Shown here: piece by piece, positions 46,026-57,003 of the stretch
How the letters are laid out: the number at the start of each line of letters is the position of its first letter
Position numbering within the stretch: the first letter of the stretch is position 1
Assembly: GCA_948567375.1 (NCBI GenBank)
Contig: OX419755.1
Location: 79,006,218-79,070,217, forward strand
Origin: Lunularia cruciata
Taxonomy: Eukaryota; Streptophyta; Marchantiopsida; Lunulariales; Lunulariaceae
Reading direction: 5' to 3'
Length of the DNA stretch: 64,000 bases
Notes under the pieces: generated by a model
Seen by the model: the letters and a program-made list of their open reading frames with translations, nothing else
The model's database searches: none
What the model was told of the DNA's origin: nothing
Made by a program: the position numbers and the translations under genes

Positions 46026-47731
46026 TAATGAATGGTGTAATATGTGTCCTACAATGGTATATTCTGTGATTGGGGAGGATCTAGACATGATGATACTGCT
46101 ATTGCAACTGCATGTCTATGAAGACCTAATGCTTGACAGCATGGTAAATAACAAAGACTCTTTGACCAAAATATGGTTGGATAGATAGCCAAAGCTCCTC
46201 TCCTCTACACCGGACCTTGTGCTACCTCTTAAAAGGCGACCTTCAATAAAGATACAAAAAATATATATCTATCACCAAAGGTACAAAAGTATTAGAGTGT
46301 AATTGTGGTGCATAATGATACTCCTTCCCCCTAGGTGCAATGATCACTTCTACTCCCACTTGAATGACAACTTGTGCTAATGATTCTACTTGTAAAGGAT
46401 TCACATGATTCAAACTTGCAACATTTTTACCCAAAACAAATGAGCTACGAATCTGCGCTACATCTCTGAACCTTCTTTCTCTATATGTATTGTACTTCCA
46501 TTTTCTTGCCACTCATTTTAGTTATTTTGCAGTTTTTTTATTTTTTATTTTTTACTTTAAGTAAAAAGATAAAAATAGAATTTCATAAAATATTTAATTT
46601 AAAGCAACCATCACATTGAGTACGATACATTGCACATAAATGGATTAGGGCTCATACACTAAGGAGGTGGTCCAAGTAGATCCAATCACCACTCCATCTA
46701 TACTTGGACGTTGTAAATTATGGAATCTATGCCACTATATATTGGATTATGTCATGAACTCTTGTAGGCTCTCTACCTATGGCACATTGTACAATGTGTA
46801 TACCATGTGACTCATATGGAAATCCACAAATGCACTAATTTGGTAGCCCTAGAAGTACAGATATGATAAGAAGCGTACTATAGCACTCCACTTGCATTTA
46901 GGTTATCCCAAACGCAAGGAGAATATAGAGTTCAACTTCTCAATCAAAAGAGAGGTATGAAGTCAAGTTGCAAAGCTTTTTTTCCACAAGAGAGATTTCT
47001 ATTGTATCAAGAAAATCAGCATCAATTAGGAAAAGGATGTGAGTGTGCATATCCTTATTAAGATCTTCCTAGAATCTAAGGATATAAAGTCTATGACCAT
47101 AGTGAGTGTTGCACATGTGTGGCTTGGTAATAATAGATCACAAGCCAAACAAATATATGACTAGAAAGCTTAAGTACTTGAATCAACTCCAATGATAGGT
47201 TCAAAAAGGAAATGACAACCATGGTGTAAGAACCTTTCTGCCATTACAATCCATGCTACTAAATAAGTTGTTGGTGTAATAACCTTCTACGATCTGAAAC
47301 CACATCCTCCCAAAGTTGTGAGAAGAGCTATTTGTAGCTTACACCACTCATCTAATAGTTGTAGGAGCATGCATGGCACTAATAGAGTTTAGAAAGTGTG
47401 GCATATGGTACTATTAAATATACATAGATGAAGTAGGAGTACATATGTGGGTGGGTAAGTACATGCCAAATAGGAAGGTCTAGAGACATAGTATATCATC
47501 AAAATAAAATGAGTTATTTGTGTCTTCTCTAACCAAAGGATTAAATTAATTTGGACTACATCTTGAAGTGTTTGGGATAAAGGAGCTAAAAAAGTCATCA
47601 TCTACCAAAGAAGAATCCAAAACTCTTAAATCTCTTATTATAAATTAGGATCTTGGTGGGAATTGTGAGGGAGTTAGAACTACTTGTGAATTCTAGACCT
47701 TGCATATGCAAGTAAGTACTCATAAATCAAC
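46026..47731. other. AT-rich intergenic DNA
   Basis: No gene recognised. A - strand frame at 46243-46512 (starts at a TTG/ATG-like codon, RKWKYNTYRERRFRDVAQ) has no known relatives in my recollection. Confidence 0.35.
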
Positions 47732-48240
47732 TTTAACAATATGGAGTTGACAGATGAATTAGTCAAGACTAACTAATTGTACATATTCCAAATTAGCCAA
47801 GAATTATAAGAATATTCTAAAGCATCTAGAAAGCTTCTTGGTACCTTTTGAGTATCAAATAATGCCAAGTAGGTGACTTCTAGGAAGAAGCTTGCCGGCT
47901 AGTTTATCTTGCATGCCAAATAGGTGGCTTATGTATGGCTTATGTATGCCAAATAGGTGGCTGAAGAAAGCTTCTTGCAAAGCTTCTAGACTAGTTTAGC
48001 TTGCATGCCAACTAGGTGGTTTCTAGAAGGAAGCTTGTTGGGAAGCTTTCCAATTAGTTTAGCTTGCATTCTAAGAAGGTGGGCTTTAGGAAGCTTCTTG
48101 AGATGCTTCCCAAGAGCCTTGTATGTTCTCTATAAATACCAAAGCTCAAGTTCATGCTAGGCATTCAGAGTTTCCCTCATTCAAGAGTCGCAATGTAATC
48201 TTTCACCTTGGTCTTCTATTTCTCTTCTCTATCTTTTACA
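47732..48240 (+). repeat. 5' LTR of element H
   Basis: 509 bp, start TTTAACAATATGG (TG mutated to TT), end CTATCTTTTACA. Contains TATAAATACC at about 48132 and an internal local duplication of a 25-bp phrase (atgccaaataggtggct) at about 47910-47960 that makes it longer than the sister LTRs. Confidence 0.88.
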
Positions 48241-48241
48241 T

Positions 48242-48253
48242 TGGTATTAGAGC
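48242..48253 (+). other. Primer-binding site, element H
   Basis: TGGTATTAGAGC, directly after the LTR (one spacer base). Confidence 0.85.
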
Positions 48254-48507
48254 AAGAATGGGATGGATGGAATTTATGGATCAACAAATCAGTTTCTTCC
48301 AAACCATTAGGATTTCTATGTCTATGTACTACCCAAGCATCATCTCATGTAGTTCATCATCTCACAGTTTGGGCATAATTTTATGAATGTGATCACCGTG
48401 TTTGATGAACTATTGATACTTCTAATTGTAACTTACAAAGAGTGGTGGGCGTGTTGCATCTAGGTGTTAACTTAGATAATTGTTGGTATTTTGTTAGATT
48501 AGTAGCC

Positions 48508-49401
48508 ATGGCTACAATGCTTGAAGTTATTATTGCTATGCAACAACAAATTGAGCATCTTACTTGATTGTTGGAAGAAAGAGACCATCAACGATAAGAG
48601 CATGTACAGAGAGTACCATTTTAAGAAGAAGTGAAAATCTGATTTCCAGAGCCCACGGTATTTGAAGGCAAGAATCTCCCAAGTGCAACTGAGAATTTTG
48701 TGTTTGATTATGAATGTTATTTTGAAGTTATAAATCTTTAAGATGAATGGAGACAAATTCTCTTGGTTGCAAGCCAATTGGATGGAGTGGCAAAACTATG
48801 GTGGCAATTCCAAGTGGAGCAAGCTGAATGGTAATTTGTTACACCAATCTCAACACGTGAAGAATTCAAGAGCACAATAATTGGGAAATACCAAGCTATA
48901 AATGATATATGAGATAGATTGGCAAAATTGAAGTGGATTAGTTTTGTCAAAAGATACATCACTCAATTTCAAAACACCATAATGAAAATTCTGGATATAC
49001 TAGAAGGTGAAGCTTTGGATTGATTTGTGAGGGGCTTGAAGTCAAGTACCAAATTAAAAGTAATTGTGTGAAAGCCCAAACGCTTGGAGGAAGCCATGCA
49101 ATTGGTTTGAGCGCTTTGATTCTTTTGTTGCCATGACTTGATCTCGACCTCAACCTTCATAAAACCTACCAACACACTACACACAAGTAGAGGAGCTGGT
49201 ACCAATAGAGATTGATGTTGTCCATGGAGATCACTTGGCACTACAAATAAAAAGAGGCTACAAACAAAATAGTGATTGCTTTTATTATTGCCACATTGGA
49301 CATTGCATTGTTGAATACTTTTTCAAGAATGGACAACCTTGACAAATCCCCAAATGGAATTTGTAAAGCATCATGATCAAGGAAACAAAGAATCCCAATA
49401 G
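48508..49401 (+). pseudogene. Element H gag
   Basis: ATG at 48508 and the family's UAG at 49399-49401 are still in frame (298 codons including the stop). The zinc knuckle C.YCC.IGH.I.E is near 49275-49315. At least five internal stops. Confidence 0.78.
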
Positions 49402-49425
49402 GAGATATAGAGTCACCTATTAAGA
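49380..49425 (+). promoter_or_regulatory. Candidate -1 frameshift signal, element H (decayed)
   Basis: AGGAAAC (49380-49386), 6-nt spacer, TCCCAATAGG (49393-49402), 13-nt loop, CCTATTAAGA (49416-49425). The covarying pair is A-U; two mismatches near the base of the stem. Confidence 0.45.
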
Positions 49426-49519
49426 ACTTGATTAGTTCCAATGGGATTGAAGGCTTGACCTATGCAAGTTTGCTTCACTTGCAACATATGATATTTGATC
49501 ATGGTTGTAAGATTGTAGT

Positions 49520-49933
49520 TGTAACAATATGGAGTTAAGCAATGAAGTTAGTTGGGCTTACAAAGTAGCACATAAGACAAATTAGCCTAGAATATTCCAA
49601 AAGTATCTAGAAAGCTTCTTGGGAAGCTTCTTGGCTAGCTTAGCTTGCACCTCAAGTAAGTAGCTTCTAGAAGGAAGCTTCTAGAAGCTTCCAACTAGCT
49701 TAGCTTGCATGCCAAGTAGGCAACTTCTAGAAGGAAGCTTCTTGAGAAGCTTCCTAGTTAACTTAGCTTGCACTCTAAGAAAGCGGCTTGAGGAAGCTTC
49801 TCAAGGGCCTTGTATGCTACCTATAAATACCAAAGCCAAAGCTCATGCTAGGCATTTGGAGTTTTACTTCATTCAAGTGTCCCAATGTGAGTTTCCATTC
49901 TCCTATTTCTCTCCTCGGATTTGGTTTTTTACA
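49520..49933 (+). mobile_element. Solo LTR K (chromovirus family)
   Basis: 414 bp, TGTAACAATATGG to TTTTTTACA, flanked by the perfect duplication GTAGT (49515-49519 and 49934-49938). It carries GAAgcTTCtaGAAgcTTC around 49675-49692 and TATAAATACC at about 49822. A solo LTR arises by recombination between the two LTRs of a full element, here removing the internal region. Confidence 0.95.
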
Positions 49934-49995
49934 GTAGTTGACTTTGGAAGTTTAAAGAATTGCATATCATGTAATTACCAAAGGAATTAGGTATT

Positions 49996-50440
49996 TGTAA
50001 AAGACTAAGACCAAGGAGATAATAAGAGAATGGAAACTCACATTGGGACACTTGAATGAGAAAAAACTCTGAATGCCTAGCATGAGCTTCAGCTCTTGTA
50101 TTTATAGAGATCATACAAGGCTCTTGAGAAGCTTCATTGAGCCATTTTCTTGGAGTACAAGACAAGTTAATTGGGAAGCTTCTCAAGAAGATTCCTTCTA
50201 AAAGCAACTTACTTGGCATGCAAGCTAAGCTAGTTGGAAGCTTCTAAAAGCTACCTACTTGGGGTGCAAGTTAAGCTAGCCGGAAAGCTTCCCAAGAAGC
50301 TTCTTAGATACTTTTGGAATATTCTAGGCTAATTTGTCTTATTTGCTATTTCATTAGCCCTACTAACTTTGTCGTTAAACTCCATATTGTTACATATTCC
50401 CCCACCGCTAGTTGATGACATCCTCATTGGCAGTGAAGCT
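49996..50440 (-). mobile_element. Truncated reverse copy G (LTR plus polypurine end)
   Basis: Reverse LTR 49996-50394 (TGTAAAAGACT to ATTGTTACA), followed by the complement of the polypurine tract and of the last codons of a chromodomain ORF (tattcccccaccgctagttg...), ending near 50440 where host protease sequence resumes. No matching target duplication, and host sequence between the protease's start and IGKKYLEC is missing, so a deletion accompanied it. Confidence 0.85.
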
Positions 50441-51929
50441 CATTGGGAAAAAGTATCTAGAATGTATGAGGTTTGTAATAGCACCTCTCTACTATCATAT
50501 CATTCAAGGTTTGCCTTGGATTGAACATCATAAGGTTCAATTGATTGGACTTGATGACAAATTCAAATACAACACCAAGATAAGAATTATCGATTAGGTT
50601 GTCTAGCACCTTTGAGTAAGACATCTAAGAATAGTTAGTCCTAAGATGAAAATTTTGTAAATAAAGCAACCATAGAGCAAGTTTTGGAGGAAAATATTCT
50701 TATTTATGTGATATAGATCAAGCTAATTGCGCATGGAGAATCTGATGAGGGCCAAAAGCCTCATCAAAAAATGCTTATCAAATAGTCTAAGAGTTTGTAG
50801 ATGTGTTTTTGGAGGATCTACCAAAGGGGTAACCATCCTATCATGGTATACCCTTCAAGATTGAGTTATTGCCAAGAAGTATTCCAATGAGTAAACCAAT
50901 CTATTGGCTCTTACCAAAGGAGTTGAAAGAGCTTTGAACAACAATGAAAAAGTTGTTGGAGATGGATTTTATACAATATAGTATATCTCCTTAGGGAGCA
51001 TTGAAACTATTTGTTCCAAAGAAGGATGGAAGACTTTGCTTTTGTATTGACTATTGTAGCCTCAATCAACAATATATGAAGAATGCATATCCTTTGCCTT
51101 GAATTGATAACTTGCTAGATCAATTGAGCATATCACAATACTTCTCCAAGTTGGATCTTTGAAGTGGCTATTGGCATATTCACATTGACAATGAAGATGT
51201 GCAAAAGGTTGCCCTCCGCATAAAATATGGGCATTTTCAATAGAGAGTTTTATCTTTTAGGCTCATTAATGCTCTAGCAATCTTCATGGATTACATGCAT
51301 CAAGTATTGGATGGGTTGTTGGATCAATGCTTGGTGGTGTTCTTGGATGATATTTTAATCTATAACAAGATGGAGGAAACATGTATGATTCACGTATGAG
51401 AAGTCTTAAGACAATTATGTCAATAGAAGTTTTATTGCAAGAAGTCAAAGTGTGACTTTTGGTAATAGGAAGTTACCTTCTTGGGTCATAAGGTCTCATT
51501 GGAGAGGATCAAGATGGAAGAGAAGAAAATCAAGGCCATTATTGATTTGCCTACTCCAAAGGATGCTACAAAAGTGTTGGCATTTAATGGATTGGCAAGT
51601 TTTTACCAATGATTCATCTACTACTATGCTCATGTAGCTAAACCATTGATCAATCACTTAGGGGAGGCCTCAAGCTTTCAATGTACCACAAGCATGAAGA
51701 AGCATTAAAGAAATTGAAGCATATCGTGTCTTCATGGCCCATCCTTCAACCATATGATCCTCAACTACCTTGCATAGTTGATTTTTGTAACAATATGGAG
51801 TTTAGTGATGAAGTTAGTCGGGCTTACGAAGTAGAGAATAAGACAAAATAGCCTAGAATATTCTAGAAGCATCTAAGAAGCTTCTTAGGAAGCTTCCCAA
51901 CTAGTTAACTTGCGCCCTAAGCAAGTAGC

Positions 51930-52018
51930 TTCTAGAAGGAAGCTTCTAGAAGCTTCTAACTAGCTTAGCTTGCACGCCAAGTAGGCGGCTTCTAGAAGGA
52001 AGCTTCTTGAGAAGCTTC
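51930..52018 (+). promoter_or_regulatory. Heat-shock-element-like arrays in the F LTR
   Basis: GAAgcTTCtaGAAgcTTC at 51939-51956 is four perfect alternating nGAAn units, preceded by TTCtaGAA (51930-51937). A second cluster at 51990-52018 has TTCtaGAA, GAAgcTTC and GAAgcTTC. They lie about 80-170 bp upstream of the TATA box. The heat-shock factor consensus is alternating nGAAn with three or more units. Function is inferred; the palindromic AAGCTT/CTAG repeats could have another role. Confidence 0.55.
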
Positions 52019-52096
52019 CTAGTTAACTTAGCTTGCACTCCAAGAAAGCGGCTCAAGGAAACTTCTTGAGAAGCTTCAAGGGTCTTGTATGCTACC

Positions 52097-52104
52097 TATA
52101 AATA
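52097..52104 (+). promoter_or_regulatory. LTR TATA box
   Basis: TATAAATA in the context ctacctataaatacc, the best conserved block among all LTR copies (A, B, E, F, G, H, I, K). Transcription would start about 30 bp downstream. Confidence 0.75.
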
Positions 52105-52209
52105 CCAAGGCCGAAGCTCATGCTAGGCATTCGGAGTTTTCCCTCATTCAAGTGTCCCAATGTGAGCTTCCATTCTCCTATTTCTCTCCTCGGTTTTGGT
52201 CTTTTACAT

Positions 52210-52221
52210 TGGTATCAGAGC
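52210..52221 (+). other. Primer-binding site, element F
   Basis: TGGTATCAGAGC, an exact match to the complement of the plant initiator Met-tRNA 3' end. Confidence 0.92.
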
Positions 52222-52479
52222 AGGAATGGGATGGATGGAATTTATGGACCACCAAATCCACTTCTGCCAAACCATTGGGACTTTCATGTCCAGATATTAC
52301 CAAAGCATCGTTTCACACAATTCATCACCTCATGCTTTGGGCAGGATTTTCTACATATGATCACCGGGTCAGAGGACCCCTTGATACTTCCAGTTGTAAC
52401 TTATGGAGAACGGTGGACGTGTTGTATCTATGTGTTAATCAACTAGATAAATTGCAGGTAGTGGAATAGAGTAGTAGCG

Positions 52480-53379
52480 ATGGCGGCAATACCGGATGTT
52501 ATCCTTGCAATGCAACAACAAATCGAGCATCTTACTCGATTGTTGGATGAACGAGACCAGCAACGATGAGAACAGATAGACAGAGCGCCAGTTCAAGATG
52601 GAGAAGATCGCATTCGATTTCCGAAACCCAAAGTGTTTGAAGGCAAGAATCTTCCAAGCACAATGGAGAATTTTGTGTTTGACTGTGAACGTTACTTTGA
52701 AGCCACCAATCTTCAAGACGAGCGGAAACAAATTCTCTTGGCTTCTAGCCAATTGGATGGAGTGGCAAAACTCTGGTGGTGATTCCGAGTAGAAAGAGCT
52801 GAACGACAAATTGTTACACCAATTTTTACATGGGCAGAATTCAAGGATGCAATACTTGGTCGATTTCAGACTATAAATGCCACCCAAGCTGCACGAGATA
52901 AATTGGCGGAATTGAGGCAGATTGGCTCAGTGAGAAGCTACATCACACAATTTCAGAATATCATCATGCAAATTCCAGATATCCAAGAAGGTGAAGTTTT
53001 GGATCGATTTGTGTGAGGATTGAAGTCACGAACCAGATTGGAGGTGACCATGCAAGAGCCATAGAATGTAGAACAAGCCATGCAATTGGCTGAGCGTTTT
53101 GATTCCTTAGTTGCGACAACTTGGTCTCGACCTCAACCTACACAAAACCCACAAGTACCACGAGTGGAAGAACCGGTACCAATGGAGATTGATGCTATCC
53201 AACGAAGACCACTTGGCACAGCAGATAGAAAAAGATTACGACAAAATGGAGGTTTTTTTTATTGTCGCCAGTTGGGGCATCGCATTGCTGAATGTCCACT
53301 CAAGAATGGATGACCTCGACAAGTTGCCCAAGTGGAGGTTGTGGAGCGGAATGATCAGGGAAACAAGGAATCCCAGTAG
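52480..53379 (+). pseudogene. Element F gag
   Basis: ATG at 52480, in-frame family UAG at 53377-53379 (299 residues). N-terminal helix (MQQQIEHLTRLLDERDQQR), capsid-like ENFVFDCERYFEATNLQDE, QFQNIIMQIPDIQEGEVLDR, nucleocapsid FYCRQLGHRIAEC. Premature stops: TGA after DQQR, TGA after the WW pair, TGA in FV.GLKS, TAG in EP.N, TGA in KNG.P; the TGA codons sit where sister copies or context indicate CGA. The first zinc-knuckle Cys is Phe (TGT to TTT). Same length as gag in B. Confidence 0.9.
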
Positions 53380-53403
53380 GAGATTTCGAGCCGCCTACTG
53401 GGA
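53358..53403 (+). promoter_or_regulatory. Candidate -1 ribosomal frameshift signal, element F
   Basis: Slippery heptamer G GGA AAC at 53358-53364 in the gag frame (canonical X_XXY_YYZ), 6-nt spacer 53365-53370, then a perfect 10-bp stem TCCCAGTAGG (53371-53380) / CCTACTGGGA (53394-53403) with a 13-nt loop. The gag UAG is inside the left arm. Pol is in the -1 frame and open immediately after the heptamer (previous stop in that frame is the TGA just upstream). All six copies keep spacer and loop length. Confidence 0.72.
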
Positions 53404-53829
53404 GCTTGATTAGTTCCAATGGGATTGAAGGCTCGACCTTTGCAAGTTTGCTTCACTTGCAAGGTATGATATCTAATCGGGGTTGTAGAATTTTGGTTGA
53501 TTCTAGAAGTTCAGAGAATTGCATGTCTATGCAAGTAGCAAAGGAATTGGGTATTCCTATCAAGCCAGTGATTGGAAGTAGTTTGATGATGGCGGATGGT
53601 AGAAAGGGTTTTGCATTCCGCACCTTGCATCTTGATACCTTCAAGATTGGGAAGGAGTATTTGGAGTGTATGAGGTTTGTAGTGGCACCTCTACACTATG
53701 ATATCATTCTGGGTCTACCTTGGCTTGAATGTCATAAGGTTCAATTTGATTGGACCCGACACCAAATTCAAGTACAACACCAAGGTAGGAATTTCCGATT
53801 AGGTTGTCTGGCACCTCTGAGTAAGACAC

Positions 53830-54030
53830 CTAAGAATAGTCAGTCCCAAGATGGGAAGTTTGTCGAGAAGGTAGCCATAGAGCAAATCTGGAAGGGAGAT
53901 GAGTCCCAAGATGGGAAGTTTGCCAGGAAGGCAACCATGGAGCAAGCTCGGAAGAGAGATGAGTCCCTAGAAGGGAAGTTTGTTAATGAAGCAGCCATAG
54001 AGCAAGCTTTGGAGGAAGATAAGTCTGTAT
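53830..54030 (+). repeat. 60-bp in-frame linker repeats, element F
   Basis: Three units with (K/A)(V/A)(A/T)(I/M)EQ as the conserved core, ending in [12 protein letters not shown], between protease and RT. Confidence 0.85.
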
Positions 54031-56990
54031 TTGCAGTGTGGATCAAGCCGATTGCACAAGAACAATCTGAGGAGGGCCAAGTGCCGCATCAAGCGACGGT
54101 TGATCGGATAGTTCAAGAGTTTGCAGATGTGTTTCCGGATGATCTGCCAAAGGGATTACCCTCTGATCGAGGTATGCCCTTCAAGATCGAGTTATTGCCA
54201 GGGAGTACTCCAATGAGTAGACCAATCTATCGGCTCTCACCAAAGGAGTTGGAGGAGTTGCGAACAACACTTACAGAGTTGTTGGAGAAGGATTTCATAC
54301 GACATAGTACCTCTCCTTGGGGAGCACCGGTACTATTTGTTCCAAAGAAGGATGGAGGACTTCGTTTCTGTATTGATTACCGTGGGCTCAATAAGCAAAC
54401 CGTGAAGAATGCATATCCCTTGCCTTGGATCGATGACTTGCTTGATCAATTAAGTGGAGCACGATACTTTTCCAAGCTAGATCTTCGTAGCGGCTATTGG
54501 CAAATTCCTATTGAAGGAGAGGACGTGAAAAAGACTGCCTTTCGTACAAGGTATGGACATTTTGAGTGGAGAGTACTACCTTTCGGACTCACTAATGCTC
54601 CAGCAGTCTTCATGGATCAGATGCATCGGGTGTTGGAGGGGCCATTGGATCAGTCTATGGTAGTGTTCTTAGATGATATCTTAATCTATAGTAGGACAGA
54701 GGCAGAACACATGAATCATGTGCAAGAAGTCCTAACGACTACGACAGTGGAAATTTTACTGCAAGAAGTCAAAGTGTGCTTTTTGGCAAAAGGAGGTTAT
54801 CTTCTTGGGTCATAAGATCTCATCAGAGGGGATCAAGATGGAAGAAGAGAAGATCAAGGCCATTACTGATTGGCCTACCCCGAAGGATGCTACCAAAGTA
54901 CGAGCGTTCAACGGATTGGCCAGTTTTTACCGACGGTTCATCCACTATTATGCTCACGTGGCTGCACCATTGACTGACCTCTTGGGAAAGAACTCGAGCT
55001 TCCAATGGACCACCAAGCATGAAGAAGCATTCCAGAAGTTAAAGCATATGGTGTCTTCAAGACCCATTCTTCAACCATATGATCCTCAACTACCTTGTGT
55101 GGTTGATTTTGATGCTTCTAACTTTGCAATTGGAGCTGTGTTGCAACAAGAATTTCTAGATGGACTACATCCTATTGCCTTTGTGTCTCGCCGACTAAAT
55201 ACAGCTGAAAGAAATTACTCTGCTCGAGATCGGGAACAACTTGCAATGGTATATGCCACCAAGGTATGGAGGCATTATCTCTTGGGGAAACAAGTGATCA
55301 TGCGAACTGATCACAAGCTATTGTTGCAGACCTTACACCTAGAGCACATGAAGAGTCGACATCATCGATGGGAAGAGCAACTCCAATTGTTCGACATCAA
55401 ACTTGAGTACAAACCATGTCGGTTCCATGTCATCCCTGATGCTCTATCACGATGACCTGATTTGAAGTCTCTTCCTCTCATCGCGGCAGCAATTACGACG
55501 GTGTCAATTGATCCCAAGATTCATAACGAGTTTCGGTTAGCCCTACAGCAAGATCCCTTCTTCCAAATGGTACACGGTCGTCTAATAGCACGCGACAAGG
55601 AGTACAACACCTTCTCCTTCAAGGAAGGCCTTTTATTCCATGCAGACCAGATCTATGTTCCAACCAAAGGTGATCTTCGACTTGTGCGCCTTCAAGAAGC
55701 CCATGATTTACCAATAGCTGGTCACATGGGAGTGGACAAGACCTTGGGCACCCTCCAATGCCAATGGTGGTGGCCCAACATGACACGAGATGTTCGAGAC
55801 TTTGTCCGATCATGTGAGAGTTGCCAACGGAACAAGGCCAGCAACCAGAAGCCGAGTGGACTCCTTCAACCACTCGCCATTCCATCCGCTCATTGGGAGC
55901 ATGTGAGCTTGGATCTCATCACATCCTTGCCAAAGACAAAACAAGGACACACCGCAATTGTGGTGTTTGTGGATAAGCTTAGTAAGCAAATCCACTTGGC
56001 ACCAACCTGTGATACCGTGGATGCTCCAACCTTAGCGCAAATCTACTTCGACAATGTCTTCAAGCATCATGGGATGCCATGTGTACTCATCTCCGACCGT
56101 GATCCTCGATTGACCGGGAAGTTTTGGCAAGCACTCTTCCAGATACTCGGCACCAAGCTTGCTTTGTCCACGGCCTATCATCCTCAAACTGATGGACAAA
56201 CCAAACGCGCCAATCATACATTGGAGGATATGTTGTGGGCCTTTGTCAATGTCCACCATACCAACTGGGATGAATGTCTTGCAGCTGCAGAATTTGCCTA
56301 CAACAATTCCAAACAAGCAAGCACTGGATTTTCTCCCTTCTTTCTCAATTTTGGCCAAGATCCGCTTGTTCTAGATTCTCTTCTTGCTCCCCCTCCCTCT
56401 CAGGTTCCTCATACTTCTACATTCTTGACCACTATATCCCAATCTCTCCAACAAGCCAAATCTCACCTCCTTGTTGCTCAGAATCGCCAAAAACAATATG
56501 CAGACCATCATCGTCGTGATCTCACCTTTGAAGTTGGTGATAAAGTCATGCTATCCTCTAGTAACCTCCCTCTCCCACTTGATACCCAAGTTCGTAAACT
56601 TGCTCCTAATTGGATAGGACCCTTTGATATCACCCACATTATCTCTCCTGTTGCTTATCATCTTGCCTTACCTTGTCACATGCGTATCCATCCTGTCTTT
56701 CATATTTCCAAGTTGAAACCCTTTGTTCCTAACCCTTCTTCCTTTTCCTCTCGAGTCCAACCTCCCCCTCTTCCTGTCCCTATCAAGGATCATGAGGAGT
56801 ACGAAGTTGATTGTATCCTTGCGCGTCGCCATATTCAACGAGGCCGTCACCAACATACGGAGTACAAGGTCCTTTGGAAAGGGTATCCCCTTCATGATGC
56901 TACATGGGAACCTCTTTCTCACCTCCAGAATGCACAGCTGGCCATCAAGGAATTCGAAGCTTCACTGGCGACGAGGACGTCACCAACTAG

Positions 56991-57003
56991 CGGCGGGGGA
57001 ATA
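56991..57003 (+). other. Polypurine tract, element F
   Basis: cggcgggggaata immediately before the 3' LTR, identical in position in copy E (about 31901-31914). Expected primer for plus-strand synthesis. Confidence 0.8.

Larger units (their letters stand above)
49403..51785 (+). pseudogene. Element H pol, left part (protease to RNase H)
   Basis: Protease begins [19 protein letters not shown] and is split by solo LTR K inside the (I)VDFGS motif and again by G. It resumes at about 50443 ([19 protein letters not shown]). One linker repeat unit (NKATIEQVLEE) is at about 50650-50700. RT runs from about 50800 with [15 protein letters not shown] to [10 protein letters not shown] (51330), and the GHKVS connection is at about 51485. 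RNase H is cut at VDF by F (51786). Confidence 0.8.
51786..52208 (+). repeat. 5' LTR of element F
   Basis: TGTAACAATATGG to GGTCTTTTACA, 423 bp. Contains the heat-shock-like arrays at 51930-51956 and 51990-52018, TATAAATA at 52097-52104, and a downstream transcribed part. The seven differences from the 3' LTR are six transitions and one transversion; four of the transitions are at CpG sites. Confidence 0.97.

Noticed and set aside
46243-46512. - strand frame containing RKWKYNTYRERRFRD as a gene
   Set aside because: No domain, no splice context and no conserved neighbour; kept only as unassigned DNA.
53377-53379. Stop-codon readthrough at the gag UAG as the way to make pol
   Set aside because: Pol is in the -1 frame, and the gag frame meets another stop (TGA) soon after, so readthrough alone would not give Gag-Pol.
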